DNA of 64,000 nt from Yersinia alsatica (lineage in GTDB: Bacteria; Pseudomonadota; Gammaproteobacteria; Enterobacterales; Enterobacteriaceae): NCBI RefSeq assembly GCF_902170305.1, contig NZ_CABHWW010000028.1, positions 1 through 64,000 of the forward strand. Direction: 5' to 3'. Position 1 is the first letter of the stretch. The number at the start of each line of letters is the position of its first letter. This document shows, piece after piece, positions 41,230 to 51,689 of this stretch. The notes beneath the pieces are model-generated. The model was not told the origin of the DNA and did no database searches. It worked only from the letters and a program-made list of their open reading frames with translations. A program made the translations under genes and the position numbers.

Positions 41230-41398
41230 TATTCAACGTAATTAGAATCACAGCGAGTCAATGTAACAGGCGGCGTGCGCAATTTGCGTGCGCTGTCGCG
41301 TAACATCATTATGGTTAGGAATCTGCGCGGTGTTTTGCCTGGAAGCCGTTATACTAGCGCCGATTACGTGTCTATAAGTAAGTGTTTAAGAGGTTGTT

Positions 41399-42130
41399 AT
41401 GCTATTAATTTTGCGCACTGTGCTGGCTGTTTTATATTGTTTTCTAGTGTGTGTCTTTGGCTCAATTTATTGCCTGTTTAGCCCACGAAACCCACGTAAT
41501 CTGGCGACGTTTGCCCATCTCTTTGGCCGGATGTCAGTACTGTTTGGGATTACCGTTGAGCAGCGAATTCCCCCAGAAACAGCGAATTACGGAACTTGCA
41601 TTTACATCGCTAACCATCAGAATAATTACGATATGGTCACGATGTCGAATGTGGTTCAGTCAGGTACCGTCACGGTGGGCAAAAAGAGCTTACTGTGGGT
41701 ACCTTTATTTGGCCCATTATATTGGCTGACCGGTAACCTGCTGATTGATCGTGATAACCGTGCTAAAGCGCATGGCACTATTGCCCAAGTTGTTGAACAG
41801 GTTAAAAAAAGAAATGTTTCTATCTGGATGTTCCCAGAAGGGACTCGCAGCCGTGGCCGTGGCTTATTGCCGTTTAAGACCGGCGCTTTCCATGCCGCTA
41901 TCGCCGCTGGAGTGCCGATTGTGCCAATCTGTGTTTCCAGTACTAACCATATCAACTTAAACCGTTGGTCGAATGGCAAAGTCATCGTAGAAATCATGCC
42001 GCCAGTTGATACCAGCGGCTATGGCAAAGATCGCGTGCGCGAGTTGTCAGAGCATTGCCGCAATTTGATGCTGGCTAAAATTGAGCAACTCGATGCAGAA
42101 ATAGCCCAAGAGGCCGCAGCTAAAAAATAA
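41399..42130 (+). CDS. plsC: 1-acyl-sn-glycerol-3-phosphate acyltransferase
   Basis: PlsC makes phosphatidic acid from lysophosphatidic acid in the inner membrane. It has 243 residues. An N-terminal hydrophobic helix (1-24) is followed by the acyltransferase motifs NHQNNYD (HX4D, about residues 72-78), GNLLIDRDNR, FPEGTRSRGRG (about 144-154) and the VPIVPICVS block. AGAGG is placed six bases before the ATG. parC-plsC-ftsP is the E. coli order. Confidence 0.98.
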   Translation: MLLILRTVLAVLYCFLVCVFGSIYCLFSPRNPRNLATFAHLFGRMSVLFGITVEQRIPPETANYGTCIYIANHQNNYDMVTMSNVVQSGTVTVGKKSLLWVPLFGPLYWLTGNLLIDRDNRAKAHGTIAQVVEQVKKRNVSIWMFPEGTRSRGRGLLPFKTGAFHAAIAAGVPIVPICVSSTNHINLNRWSNGKVIVEIMPPVDTSGYGKDRVRELSEHCRNLMLAKIEQLDAEIAQEAAAKK

Positions 42131-42299
42131 TCTATTGGTGTAGATAAATTCGTTATTCTGCGCTGATTATTTGGCTTGAAGTAAATTGTGAGTTTTCATT
42201 TAAACGACTCTGGTCGTGAGCGTTTTGCCGTCCTTCAGCGTTATTCGCAGTCAGGCAAAATTTTGCAGTAAGTTTGATTGTGGTTTTCACGGAGAAGAT

Positions 42300-43727
42300 A
42301 TGTCACTCAGTCGTCGCCAGTTCATTCAGGCTACGGGTTTAGCGCTAGGCGCGGGCTCGTTGCCATTGAGGGCACAGGCTAATAGTACCCAACAACCCTC
42401 TTTACCTGTTCCTCCCATACTGGAATCTCGTCGTGGTCAACCGCTGTTTTTGACTTTACAACGGGCACATTGGGCATTCAGTGGTGGGCAAAAAGCCGCT
42501 GTATGGGGTATCAACGGGATGTATCTGGGGCCGACAGTCCGGGTTTTCAGCGGTGATGACGTTAAACTCATTTACAGTAACCGTTTGACTGAGCCGGTCT
42601 CCATGACGATCAGTGGGTTGCAAGTGCCCGGCACCTTGATGGGCGGTGCTGCGCGTATGATTTCCCCAGGGAGTGATTGGTCGCCGGTATTACCGGTGCG
42701 ACAACCCGCCGCAACCTGTTGGTATCATGCTAATACCCCGAACCGCATGGCCCCCCATGTCTATAACGGGTTGGCCGGTATGTGGCTGGTGGAAGATGAA
42801 GTCAGCAAAGCAATGCCGCTGCCGAGTCACTATGGGGTGGATGACTTCCCGATTATTATTCAGGATAAACGGCTGGATAACTTCGGTGTCCCGCAATATG
42901 ACCCACCGGCGAAAGGCGGTTTTATTGGGGATACATTGCTGGTTAATGGTGTGCAAAGCCCGTTTGTTGAGGTTTCTCGTGGTTGGGTGCGTTTACGTTT
43001 ATTGAATGCTTCCAATGCTCGTCGCTATACCTTGCAACTCAGTGATGGGCGTCCACTTCATGTTGTTGCCAGCGATCAGGGTTTCTTACCGGCTCCGGTT
43101 GCCGTACAGCAACTGTCACTCGCGCCGGGTGAGCGACGTGAAGTGGTGATTGATATGTCGCAAGGCAGCGAGGTGTCGATTACCGCTGGCGAATCCGCCG
43201 GGATTATGGACCGTCTGCGTGGGCTATTTGAGCCATCAAGCATTTTGATTTCCACCTTGGTGCTGACACTAAAACCGACCGGTTTATTACCGTTGGTGAC
43301 TGATAATCTGCCAATGCGTCTGCTGTCCGACCAGATTTTGGACGGCAGTGTGGTGCGTTCCCGTGAGTTCCGCTTGGGCGATGACTTGCCAGGTATTAAT
43401 GGGGCTATCTGGGATATGAGCCGGGTTGATGCTCAAGCCCAACAAGGTACTTGGGAGCGCTGGACGTTGCATGCAGATATGCCACAAGCATTCCATATTC
43501 AGGGCGTTTCATTCCTAGTGAAGAATGTGAATGGCGCGCCAGCAATGGCGGAAGATCGCGGCTGGAAAGACACGGTTTGGGTTGATGGCGATGTGGAGTT
43601 ACTGGTGTATTTCAATCAGGTTTCTTCCGCGCATTTCCCGTTCTTGTTCCACAGCCAGACCCTTGAGATGGCAGACCGTGGTTCAGCAGGGCAGTTGGTG
43701 ACACAGGCAGCACCGACGGTTGGTTAA
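42300..43727 (+). CDS. ftsP: Cell division protein FtsP (SufI), Tat-exported cupredoxin-fold protein
   Basis: FtsP protects the divisome under stress. It has 475 residues (E. coli 470). A twin-arginine signal with SRRQFIQATG (residues 4-13), a hydrophobic core and an AQA-type cleavage region directs Tat export. Three cupredoxin-like domains follow, with multicopper-oxidase resemblance. The usual copper-ligand clusters (HCH/HXH) are not evident, as expected of SufI. The frame opens at 42216; ATG 42300 is preceded by GGAGAAG at good spacing and places the Tat motif at the N-terminus. Confidence 0.97.
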   Translation: MSLSRRQFIQATGLALGAGSLPLRAQANSTQQPSLPVPPILESRRGQPLFLTLQRAHWAFSGGQKAAVWGINGMYLGPTVRVFSGDDVKLIYSNRLTEPVSMTISGLQVPGTLMGGAARMISPGSDWSPVLPVRQPAATCWYHANTPNRMAPHVYNGLAGMWLVEDEVSKAMPLPSHYGVDDFPIIIQDKRLDNFGVPQYDPPAKGGFIGDTLLVNGVQSPFVEVSRGWVRLRLLNASNARRYTLQLSDGRPLHVVASDQGFLPAPVAVQQLSLAPGERREVVIDMSQGSEVSITAGESAGIMDRLRGLFEPSSILISTLVLTLKPTGLLPLVTDNLPMRLLSDQILDGSVVRSREFRLGDDLPGINGAIWDMSRVDAQAQQGTWERWTLHADMPQAFHIQGVSFLVKNVNGAPAMAEDRGWKDTVWVDGDVELLVYFNQVSSAHFPFLFHSQTLEMADRGSAGQLVTQAAPTVG

Positions 43728-43783
43728 GGTTTGGGCGGGCAAGTTCGGTTGTTAAAGTTTTACTGCCCTTAACCGGATCGGGT

Positions 43784-43825
43784 TTCGGTTGATATAAGAT
43801 TAGCGACAATCTTATATCAACCGAA
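43784..43825. other. Perfect 18-base intergenic hairpin
   Basis: The 18-base arm at 43784-43801 (TTCGGTTGATATAAG..) and its exact reverse complement at 43808-43825 are separated by six bases (AGCGAC). There is no T run on either side, so it is not a classical terminator. It lies between ftsP and ygiQ. GTTCGGTTG at 43743-43751 partly repeats the arm. The following stretch to 43961 shows nothing else clear. Confidence 0.7.
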
Positions 43826-43961
43826 CTGAATCACTGCTCCTTATTCCCTCATGCAAAATAGATATCCTTCCTCTTTTCATGGATAAATGCGTATAATCGC
43901 CGCCCGGTGATGATTTCTTAACCCGAACCACCTCAACTTTCCCCAATCAAAGAGTGTTGCC

Positions 43962-46280
43962 ATGAGTACCAGCCTGATCCAGCCAGAGCGTGACCTGTTT
44001 TCTTATCAGCCTTATTGGGCTGAATGCTATGGCACTGCGCCATTTTTACCGATGTCTCGCGAAGAAATGGACATATTAGGCTGGGATAGCTGTGACATCA
44101 TTGTGATCACTGGGGATGCTTATGTGGATCATCCCAGTTTTGGCATGGCCATTGTTGGCCGCATGTTAGAAGCTCAAGGCTTCCGCGTGGGAATTATTGC
44201 TCAGCCAGATTGGACAAATAAAAACGATTTCATGCGCTTGGGTGAGCCGAATCTGTTCTTCGGAGTCACTGCGGGTAATATGGACTCGATGATTAACCGC
44301 TATACCGCTGACCGCAAATTACGCCATGACGATGCTTATACGCCGGATAATCAAAGTGGTAAGCGGCCAGATCGTGCCACCTTGGTGTATAGCCAGCGCT
44401 GCAAAGAAGCCTATAGCCATGTGCCGGTATTGCTCGGCGGTATTGAAGCCAGTTTACGCCGTATTGCTCATTATGATTATTGGTCAGATACTGTGCGCCG
44501 CTCGGTTATCGTGGATGCGAAAGCTGACATGCTGGTGTATGGCAATGGTGAGCGGCCGCTGGTTGAAGTGGCGCACCGCTTGGCTAATGGTGAGAAAATT
44601 GCAGATATTCAGGATGTGCGTAATACCGTCGTGATGCGCAAAAGTGCATTGCCGGGCTGGAGTGGGGTAGATTCTACCCGTCTGGATAAACCGGGCCGTA
44701 TTGAAGCTATTCCTAATCCTTATGGCGATGATTTACCCTGTGCCACGGATACTGTGCCGGAACCCGAAGCCAAGCCGGTGACGGTGCGGGCGGCGAAACC
44801 AAAGCCGTGGGAGAAGACCTATGTCTTGCTGCCATCCTATGAAAAAGTGAAAGCAGACAAAGTGTTGTATGCCCATACGTCGCGGATTTTACATCATGAA
44901 ACCAACCCCGGCTGTGCGCGGGCTTTGATGCAAAAACATGGCGATCGCTATATTTGGATCAACCCACCGGCGATTCCGCTCAGCACCGAAGAGATGGACA
45001 GTGTTTTTGCGCTGCCTTATCAGCGAGTACCGCATCCGGCTTATGGCAAGTCACCGATTCCAGCCTACGACATGATTCGTTTCTCGATCAATATCATGCG
45101 TGGTTGCTATGGCGGCTGCTCATTCTGTTCGATTACCGAACACGAAGGGCGCATTATTCAGAGCCGTTCCGAAGATTCCATTATTCGTGAAATCGAAGAA
45201 ATTCGTGACAAAGTACCCGGTTTTACCGGTATTATCTCTGATCTTGGTGGCCCAACGGCAAACATGTATATGCTGCGTTGCCAGTCGCCACGTGCCGAGC
45301 AAACCTGCCGCCGCGCCTCTTGTGTGTATCCTGAAATCTGCCCACATATGGACACTAACCATCAGCCGACCATCTCTCTGTATCGACGCGCCCGCGATTT
45401 GAAAGGGATCAAAAAGATCCTGATTGCGTCTGGGGTTCGTTATGATCTGGCGGTGGAAGATCCGCGCTATATCAAGGAATTAGCCAGCCACCATGTGGGC
45501 GGTTACTTGAAAATAGCGCCGGAGCATACCGAGGAAGGGCCACTTTCCAAGATGATGAAGCCGGGAATGGGAAGCTATCAGCGTTTTAAAGAGCTGTTTG
45601 ATACCTACTCTAAGCAGGCCGGTAAAGAGCAGTATCTGATCCCGTATTTCATCTCCGCCCATCCGGGGACTGAAGATAAAGATATGGTTAATTTGGCACT
45701 TTGGTTGAAGAAAAACCGCTTCCGCTTGGATCAGGTGCAGAACTTCTATCCATCACCGCTGGCAAACTCCACCACCATGTATTACACCGGTAAGAACCCG
45801 CTGGGGAAAGTGGATTACAAGAGTGAGGATGTGGTTGTTCCTAAAGGTGATCGCCAACGGCGGTTACATAAAGCATTGCTGCGTTATCATGATCCGGCTA
45901 ACTGGCCGATGATTCGTGCGGCATTAGAGGATATGGGACTGCAACATTTGATTGGTAGCCGCCGTGAATGTTTGGTTCCGGCTCCAACTCTCGAAGAGCA
46001 GCGTGAAGCACGGCGCGCATTCCGCCAGCATACCCCGGCGCTGACCAAACACACCTCAATCACTCGTCAACGCCAGCCTACTGGGCGAGTTGCGGCTAAA
46101 ACACCGCTGGCAGCCAATAGCGCGTCTGCGGCTAAACCGTCAGTTAAACCAACCGGTACAAACCATACTGGTGCAAACAAGACTGGCGCAAATAAAACGG
46201 GTGCAAACAAAACCGGCGCAAACAGAGCGCCGGTAAATAAACCTGCTGGTACCGCCAGAGGCAAGACTAAGCATCACTAA
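43962..46280 (+). CDS. ygiQ: Radical SAM protein YgiQ
   Basis: 772 residues. A large N-terminal domain precedes a radical SAM core whose iron-sulfur motif is [10 protein letters not shown] (about residues 384-393). [11 protein letters not shown] and a cysteine cluster ([22 protein letters not shown]) follow. A DUF3362-like C-terminal domain continues to about residue 690. The last 75 residues are low-complexity, basic and Ala/Thr-rich, with five TGxNx repeats, and are probably disordered. The family (UPF0313) has no established reaction. The start follows AAGAGTG and ATG 43962. Confidence 0.95.
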   Translation: MSTSLIQPERDLFSYQPYWAECYGTAPFLPMSREEMDILGWDSCDIIVITGDAYVDHPSFGMAIVGRMLEAQGFRVGIIAQPDWTNKNDFMRLGEPNLFFGVTAGNMDSMINRYTADRKLRHDDAYTPDNQSGKRPDRATLVYSQRCKEAYSHVPVLLGGIEASLRRIAHYDYWSDTVRRSVIVDAKADMLVYGNGERPLVEVAHRLANGEKIADIQDVRNTVVMRKSALPGWSGVDSTRLDKPGRIEAIPNPYGDDLPCATDTVPEPEAKPVTVRAAKPKPWEKTYVLLPSYEKVKADKVLYAHTSRILHHETNPGCARALMQKHGDRYIWINPPAIPLSTEEMDSVFALPYQRVPHPAYGKSPIPAYDMIRFSINIMRGCYGGCSFCSITEHEGRIIQSRSEDSIIREIEEIRDKVPGFTGIISDLGGPTANMYMLRCQSPRAEQTCRRASCVYPEICPHMDTNHQPTISLYRRARDLKGIKKILIASGVRYDLAVEDPRYIKELASHHVGGYLKIAPEHTEEGPLSKMMKPGMGSYQRFKELFDTYSKQAGKEQYLIPYFISAHPGTEDKDMVNLALWLKKNRFRLDQVQNFYPSPLANSTTMYYTGKNPLGKVDYKSEDVVVPKGDRQRRLHKALLRYHDPANWPMIRAALEDMGLQHLIGSRRECLVPAPTLEEQREARRAFRQHTPALTKHTSITRQRQPTGRVAAKTPLAANSASAAKPSVKPTGTNHTGANKTGANKTGANKTGANRAPVNKPAGTARGKTKHH
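46152..46226 (+). repeat. Five 15-base tandem repeats within ygiQ
   Basis: Five imperfect 15-base units encode [20 protein letters not shown] and TGANR. Units differ mostly at third codon positions. The number of units may vary between strains without breaking the frame. Confidence 0.9.
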
Positions 46281-46286
46281 GCTGAA

Positions 46287-47120
46287 TCAGCTGTCAGACC
46301 CGAAAACATCCGGGTCTGGCCCCAGCCGTTTACCGCTATCCAACTTCGAAATTGCCGTCAGTTCATCTTTGTGCAGTTTAAAATCAAACACTTCAAAGTT
46401 TTCTCTGATGCGCGCGGGAGTGACTGATTTAGGGATAACAATCAGCCCACTGTCCAGATGCCAACGGATGACTATCTGTGCCGGCGTTTTGTTGTATTTC
46501 TGGGCGAGTTGACGAATAACAGCCTGATCAAACACACCTTTGCCACCCTGTGCCAGTGGGCTCCAGGATTCGGTAGCAATATGATGTGTAGCATTCCAGG
46601 CATGAATTTGGCGCTGCTGTAGCAGCGGATGTAGCTCAATCTGATTGACGGTCGGGGCAATGCCGGTTTCATCAATTAGCCGTTGCAGATGAGGAATTGT
46701 GAAGTTACAAACCCCTACGCTACGGATCAAACCTTGTTCTTTCAAGGTGATAAGCTCACGCCAGGCACTGACATAACGATCCTGTGTAGGATCTGGCCAA
46801 TGGATCAAATAGAGATCTACATAATCGAGCTGAAGCTTTTCCAGACTCTCTTCCAGAGCTTGTTTTGGATTACGCTGGCTGTCATTCCACAGTTTTGTGG
46901 TAATGAATACCTCATCACGGGGAATATTAGCGGTTTTCAGCGCCTGACCAACACCGACTTCATTCTTATAAATAGCCGCCGTATCGATCGAACGATAGCC
47001 CACTTCCAGCGCTTTGCTGACAGCAAGCTGTGTTTCTTCAATACTTGCTTGCCAAACGCCAAGGCCGAGTTGTGGCATCAGATTTCCATCGTGCAGTTTG
47101 ATAATGGGTTGTGTTGCCAT
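46287..47120 (-). CDS. dkgA: 2,5-diketo-D-gluconate reductase A / methylglyoxal reductase (aldo-keto reductase)
   Basis: 277 residues (E. coli 275). The aldo-keto reductase catalytic set is visible: Asp and Tyr in SIDTAAIYKNE (about residues 44-54), Lys in TTKLW, His in LIHWP. NADPH-site residues around IPKSVTPARI are also present. It reduces 2,5-diketo-gluconate and small aldehydes such as methylglyoxal. AAGGAG precedes the ATG. It follows yqhD by 147 bases on the same strand, as in the YqhC-controlled yqhD-dkgA operon of E. coli. A short ERIC-like element lies in that gap. Confidence 0.97.
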   Translation of the reverse strand: MATQPIIKLHDGNLMPQLGLGVWQASIEETQLAVSKALEVGYRSIDTAAIYKNEVGVGQALKTANIPRDEVFITTKLWNDSQRNPKQALEESLEKLQLDYVDLYLIHWPDPTQDRYVSAWRELITLKEQGLIRSVGVCNFTIPHLQRLIDETGIAPTVNQIELHPLLQQRQIHAWNATHHIATESWSPLAQGGKGVFDQAVIRQLAQKYNKTPAQIVIRWHLDSGLIVIPKSVTPARIRENFEVFDFKLHKDELTAISKLDSGKRLGPDPDVFGSDS

Positions 47121-47138
47121 GTTTATCTCCTTAGCTGA

Positions 47139-47200
47139 ATACCCTTAGTGCTTGACGTTGCAAGAAGCCCGCTCCCTGCAACGCCATTTTCGTTGGGTAT
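47139..47200. repeat. Short ERIC-like element between yqhD and dkgA
   Basis: 62 bases with terminal inverted repeats ATACCCTTAGTGCTTGACG and ATACCCAACGAAAATGGCG and inner TTGCAAG/CCTGCAA. The ERIC core is missing. It would be transcribed as a hairpin between yqhD and dkgA. Confidence 0.7.
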
Positions 47201-47267
47201 AGATTTGGGCTGTACCAGCCTATTTATATAACCAATGTGATAAGTTTAGTCGCTATAGCTGTGTTTA

Positions 47268-48425
47268 TTAGACCGCAGCTTCGTAGATACGTTTGCTATC
47301 GGCTAAAGTGATATCGCCGTGTTCACCCAGCGCCGTCATGCCGTGCTCTTCCAATTTTTTGATAAGATCTGGAATGGAGCTGCCATCCAGTTTGTAAGCG
47401 GACAGGCGAGTTGCCACACCCATGGTTTCAAAGAAATGACGGGTTGCTTCAATCGCGGCATCGATACGCTGTTCTTCAGTCCCTTCACGCAGACCCCAGA
47501 CGCGCTCTGCATATTGCAGTAATTTAGCGTGTTTTTGCTGTTTCTTGGCGACCAACAGTGCAGGCAATACCACCGCCAATGTTTGGGCATGATCCAACCC
47601 ATGACGTGCAGTCAGTTCGTGGCCCAGCATATGTGTTGCCCAGTCTTGCGGGACACCAGCACCAATCAGGCCGTTTAATGCCATGGTGGCGCTCCACATG
47701 ATATTGGCACGCACATTGTAATTTTTCGGGTCACTCAAGGCTTTTGGGCCGTCTTCGATCAGTGTTAACAGCAGACCTTCAGCGAAACGATCCTGTACTT
47801 TTGCATCCACTGGGTAAGTCAGATATTGCTCAATAGTATGAACAAAAGCATCGACCACACCGTTGGCGACCTGACGCGGTGGCAAGGTATAAGTGACTTC
47901 AGGGTCCAGCACAGCAAACAGCGGTTGCACATGTGGGGAGAAGAAATGCTGTTTATCGCCGGTACTACGGCGGCTGATAACTGCGCCATTGTTAGCTTCA
48001 GAGCCAGTAGCAGGTAAGGTCAGCACTGAGCCCATAGGGATGGCTTCAGTAATATCGCGGCCCATGGTTTCCAGAATATGCCATGGGTCTTGTGGATAAT
48101 TGACGCCAGCGGCAATGAATTTGGTGCCATCCAACACTGAACCGCCACCAACAGCGAGCAGGAAGTTAATTTTCTCTTTGCGGCAAACCTCAATGGCTTT
48201 CATCAGGGTTTCGTAGGTTGGATTTGGTTCAATACCGCCAAACTCAATAAAATCAAAGCCTTTTAGTGCCTGATGAACTTGGTCAAGCACGCCATTTTGT
48301 TTGATGCTACCGCCACCGTAGGTGATTAAAATACGCGCATCGGCAGGAATCACTTTACTTAGTTGCGCTATCTGACCAGTACCAAACAGGATTTTTGTTG
48401 GGGTATGAAGGGTAAAATTTTGCAT
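47268..48425 (-). CDS. yqhD: NADPH-dependent aldehyde reductase YqhD
   Basis: 385 residues of the iron/zinc-dependent alcohol dehydrogenase family. The cofactor-binding GGGSVLDGTKF (about residues 92-102) and TLPATGSEAN are visible. Metal ligands occur in DAFVHTIEQY, THMLGHELTARHGLDHAQT. It detoxifies short aldehydes (glyoxal, lipid-derived aldehydes, furfural). The frame runs upstream to 48467. ATG 48423-48425 gives the family start (M-NF-LHTPT). It is divergent from yqhC across 212 bases, where YqhC should bind. Confidence 0.97.
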   Translation of the reverse strand: MQNFTLHTPTKILFGTGQIAQLSKVIPADARILITYGGGSIKQNGVLDQVHQALKGFDFIEFGGIEPNPTYETLMKAIEVCRKEKINFLLAVGGGSVLDGTKFIAAGVNYPQDPWHILETMGRDITEAIPMGSVLTLPATGSEANNGAVISRRSTGDKQHFFSPHVQPLFAVLDPEVTYTLPPRQVANGVVDAFVHTIEQYLTYPVDAKVQDRFAEGLLLTLIEDGPKALSDPKNYNVRANIMWSATMALNGLIGAGVPQDWATHMLGHELTARHGLDHAQTLAVVLPALLVAKKQQKHAKLLQYAERVWGLREGTEEQRIDAAIEATRHFFETMGVATRLSAYKLDGSSIPDLIKKLEEHGMTALGEHGDITLADSKRIYEAAV

Positions 48426-48637
48426 GATGATTTGTCTTCCAGCTTTTGGGTGATGAACAAACAGCAATGATGACGCTGCTAATTTTATTGGTAGCCATTG
48501 TCGGTAACCTGATGCTATACCTCAATGCACATTTCTGCCTAGCTCTTGCCTATTTCTCCAAATCACTGTAGAAAATGCCCGAAATACTGCACAATTTATG
48601 TCAGATTGTTTTAGATAACAGAAGCAGGTGAGGCACC

Positions 48638-49531
48638 ATGGTTGAGGTTACTGATATTCAGGCACAGATGGCTGGAAAAATTGCTGGTCTGGCGCAGGGC
48701 AATGGCTTAACCCCTTCCGCTGTACCCAAGGTGAAGATTCTGTACTCCACGGTGCATCAGCCGCGCACACCTGTAATGTACACCCCCAGTGTGGTGATTA
48801 TATTTCAGGGGCATAAAGTCGGTTATTTGGGCAGTAAAGTGTTTCAGTACGACCCGAAAAACTACCTTATTCTGACCGTGCCTCTGCCCTTTGAATGTGA
48901 AACCTTTGCTAGCCCTGAAATACCGCTGGCTGGAATTTATATTCATATAGATAACCAGATGCTACAGGATCTAATTATAGATATTGGTGATGATGAGCTG
49001 GATAAACCTTTCGGTAATACATCCGGCGTCAACTCATCGGCATTAACTGAAGAGATGCTGTGCGCCACTGAGCGCCTGCTGGATGTGATGTCTAATCCGC
49101 GTGATGCCAGAGTACTTGGCCCACAAATTGTGCGGGAAATTATCTACTATGTGCTGTGTGGTCAGTGTGGTGGGGCGTTGCAAGCATTGGTTAACCGCCA
49201 TGGGCACTTCAATCAAATTACCAAGACACTGCGGCGTATCGAAAATCAGTTTGCCGATAACCTGAATGTGGAACAATTAGCCGCAGATGTGAATATGAGT
49301 GTCTCGGCGTTTCATCATAATTTTAAAGCCGTGACTAACACCTCGCCCCTGCAATATCTGAAATCTTACCGACTGCACCGTGCCAGAATGATGATGCTGC
49401 ACGATGGGCTAAAAGCCAGCACCGCAGCCAATAAAGTGGGGTATGAAAGCGCCTCGCAGTTTAGCCGTGAGTTTAAACGCTATTTTGGCGTGACGCCCAG
49501 TGAAGAGCTTGCCAAGCTGCGCGCTAGTTGA
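48638..49531 (+). CDS. yqhC: AraC-family activator YqhC
   Basis: 297 residues. The N-terminal cupin-like AraC_N domain ([35 protein letters not shown]) precedes the double helix-turn-helix ([22 protein letters not shown] and the [19 protein letters not shown] block). In E. coli YqhC activates yqhD-dkgA in response to aldehydes, sensed in part through cysteines. This protein has several Cys, at about residue 87, near 147 and in [13 protein letters not shown] precedes the ATG. Confidence 0.95.
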   Translation: MVEVTDIQAQMAGKIAGLAQGNGLTPSAVPKVKILYSTVHQPRTPVMYTPSVVIIFQGHKVGYLGSKVFQYDPKNYLILTVPLPFECETFASPEIPLAGIYIHIDNQMLQDLIIDIGDDELDKPFGNTSGVNSSALTEEMLCATERLLDVMSNPRDARVLGPQIVREIIYYVLCGQCGGALQALVNRHGHFNQITKTLRRIENQFADNLNVEQLAADVNMSVSAFHHNFKAVTNTSPLQYLKSYRLHRARMMMLHDGLKASTAANKVGYESASQFSREFKRYFGVTPSEELAKLRAS

Positions 49532-49552
49532 TGTAGCGCCCGCTTTTACGCT

Positions 49553-49582
49553 GACAAAAAAACGGCGCATAGCGCGCCGTTT
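49553..49582 (-). terminator. Terminator of yghB (also between yqhC and yghB)
   Basis: AAACGGCGC/GCGCCGTTT stem (49560-49568, 49574-49582) with a five-base loop. On the minus strand a run of T residues (complement of 49556-49562) follows directly. Confidence 0.88.
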
Positions 49583-49607
49583 AGCGAGTAAACCCAGATC
49601 TGGGCCG

Positions 49608-50270
49608 CTACTCAGTGACACTCTTACGTTTACACCAAACCAAAACCAGTGTGCCGACCAACCCCATCAGGAGTAAGACAATCGGCAGAATCATCAGCGC
49701 CGTCATGACCTGATTTTCATAATGCTTAACCAATGGAATATGGCTAAGAGCAAAGCCCAGCCCCACGACACTGCCTACCCACAGCAGCCCACTGAGCCAG
49801 TTAAAGAATTGAAAACGTGTGCTGTTCAGACCTGAAATACCCGCCAGTGTTGGCAGTAAAGTCCGCACAAAAGCCAAGAACCGGCCGATAATCAAGGCCG
49901 CTAAACCATGGCGAACAAACAAATTATGTGCACGCTGTCGATAATGAACGGGTAGCTGCAACAGCCACCTTTTTACTATTTTGGTATCACCGAGCCACAG
50001 CCCCTGCAGGTAACTTAACCAACAACCCAGGCTGGCGGCAACGGTCAAAATTATCATTGTGGGTAAGAATCCCATGACACCCTTGGCAATTAATGCACCC
50101 GCCAATAGCAACAAGCTATCACCAGGGAGGAAAGAAGCCGGCAGTAAACCATTTTCTAAAAAGAGGGTGGTAAAGAGAATGCCATAAATGACCCAAATCA
50201 CATTCGGGTCGGCAAGTTTACTAAAATCCTGCTGCCATAAGGCATGAAGGATTTCGCGTAATACATCCAT
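49608..50270 (-). CDS. yghB: DedA-family membrane protein YghB
   Basis: 220 residues, polytopic. The DedA signature is present: [22 protein letters not shown] (split as ENGLLPASF and LPGDSLLL) around residues 39-60, and [19 protein letters not shown] around 129-147. E. coli YghB and its paralog YqjA support cell division, membrane potential and Tat export, and DedA proteins act in lipid-carrier recycling. It is closer to YghB than YqjA by its N-terminus. It is a single gene between yqhC and metC, each convergent or tandem with a hairpin between. Confidence 0.93.
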   Translation of the reverse strand: MDVLREILHALWQQDFSKLADPNVIWVIYGILFTTLFLENGLLPASFLPGDSLLLLAGALIAKGVMGFLPTMIILTVAASLGCWLSYLQGLWLGDTKIVKRWLLQLPVHYRQRAHNLFVRHGLAALIIGRFLAFVRTLLPTLAGISGLNSTRFQFFNWLSGLLWVGSVVGLGFALSHIPLVKHYENQVMTALMILPIVLLLMGLVGTLVLVWCKRKSVTE

Positions 50271-50423
50271 TTCTGTTCCTGTTTGCCTATCGTGTGAGGA
50301 TATCGTTGTGAGGTCTTACACAGTGTATCCGTAATGGCGCAGATCCACATTGATCTTATCCTCAATAATTAAATTTTTGGGCGGATATATACGTGTCGTT
50401 GATACTATTTGTGTAAGAGAGGA

Positions 50424-50454
50424 TTAATGCGCGGCCATTATCACCGCGCATTAA
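50424..50454 (-). terminator. Hairpin after metC
   Basis: TTAATGCGCGG/CCGCGCATTAA is an 11-base stem with a nine-base loop, 23 bases past the metC stop. The following minus-strand sequence is CCTCTCTT, a weak T tract. Confidence 0.55.
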
Positions 50455-50477
50455 CAAATCAGGTTGTGCAGTAGCGA

Positions 50478-51689
50478 TTATCCAACTGCTTTAATGCGCT
50501 CAAATCCTGCCACCAAATCGTTCTGCAAGTCTTGCACATTTTCCAGGCCGATGTGAAGACGGAACAGAGTGCCTTTTATTCCCTCTGCTTCGAACTTGCG
50601 GATTGCACGGATATCCTTTGGCTGATAACCCAGGATTAAAGACTCAAAACCGCCCCATGAGAAAGCCATGCTGAAGTGGGTAAAGTGGTCAAGATAAGCT
50701 TCTAACTGCTGCTGAGTGAGCTCTTCTTTTAACTCAAAAGAAAATAAACCATTACAGCCCGTGAAGTCCCGCTGGTAAAACTCATGGCCCTTGCAGCCAG
50801 GTAGCGCCGGATGATAGACCGCAGCTACTTCTGGGCGTTGAGCCAGCCAGTTCGCTATTTCAATACTGCTTTTTTCATGTTGTTTTAACCGCACACTGAG
50901 AGTGCGTAAACCACGGCTGGCAAGATAGGCGGTGTCAGCATCAACCATTTGCCCCATCAGATAAGAGTCTTCCCGCAGCTGCTCCCAACATCGGGCATTG
51001 GCAACTGCAATCCCCAGCATCGCATCGGAATGGCCAATAATATATTTAGTACCTGATTGGATGGAGATATCAATGTCAAAATCCAATGCTTTAAACAGCA
51101 CACCGGCTGCCCAAGTATTATCCATCATGATAATCATCTCGGGAGACACAGCACGGATGGCTTTCACAATCGCTGGAATATCTTGCACTTCCATGGTGAT
51201 AGAGCCGGGTGATTCAAGAAACACCACTTTAGTTTGCGGGGTAATCAGCGCGGCTATTTCGGCCCCTATCATCGGATCAAAATAGGTGGTGGTCACATTC
51301 ATGCGCGATAAAATTTTATCGCAAAAACTTTGTGCGGGTTCATAAGCAGAACCGGTCATCAGCACATGATCACCGGTTGAGACAAATGACAAAATGGCAT
51401 TGCTAATGGCAGCGGCCCCACAAGGATAAAGCACACAACCGGCACCACCCTCCAATTCCGTCATTGCTTCCTGCAAGGAAAAGTGGGTCAGCGTGCCTCT
51501 ACGGCCATAGAATAGCTCGCCATTTCCGCGATTAATGGTGGCATGCTTTTTTGCTTTCACTGAGTCAAAAACCAGCGAAGATGCCCGTTGGATAACGGTA
51601 TTAACCGAGCCTTGGGTAAATCTCTTACTTCTGCCCGCGCTAACTAAGGTTGTTTCCAGTTTTTCTGTCGTAGGTTTATTTGCAGACAT
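50478..51689 (-). CDS. metC: Cystathionine beta-lyase
   Basis: MetC splits cystathionine into homocysteine, pyruvate and ammonia in methionine synthesis. It has 403 residues and is a PLP-dependent Cys/Met metabolism enzyme. [16 protein letters not shown] (about residues 62-77), [10 protein letters not shown] and the PLP-Lys motif [11 protein letters not shown] (about 216-226) are visible. The start is ATG 51687-51689. It is divergent from exbB, as in E. coli. I could not identify a convincing MetJ box. Confidence 0.97.
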   Translation of the reverse strand: MSANKPTTEKLETTLVSAGRSKRFTQGSVNTVIQRASSLVFDSVKAKKHATINRGNGELFYGRRGTLTHFSLQEAMTELEGGAGCVLYPCGAAAISNAILSFVSTGDHVLMTGSAYEPAQSFCDKILSRMNVTTTYFDPMIGAEIAALITPQTKVVFLESPGSITMEVQDIPAIVKAIRAVSPEMIIMMDNTWAAGVLFKALDFDIDISIQSGTKYIIGHSDAMLGIAVANARCWEQLREDSYLMGQMVDADTAYLASRGLRTLSVRLKQHEKSSIEIANWLAQRPEVAAVYHPALPGCKGHEFYQRDFTGCNGLFSFELKEELTQQQLEAYLDHFTHFSMAFSWGGFESLILGYQPKDIRAIRKFEAEGIKGTLFRLHIGLENVQDLQNDLVAGFERIKAVG

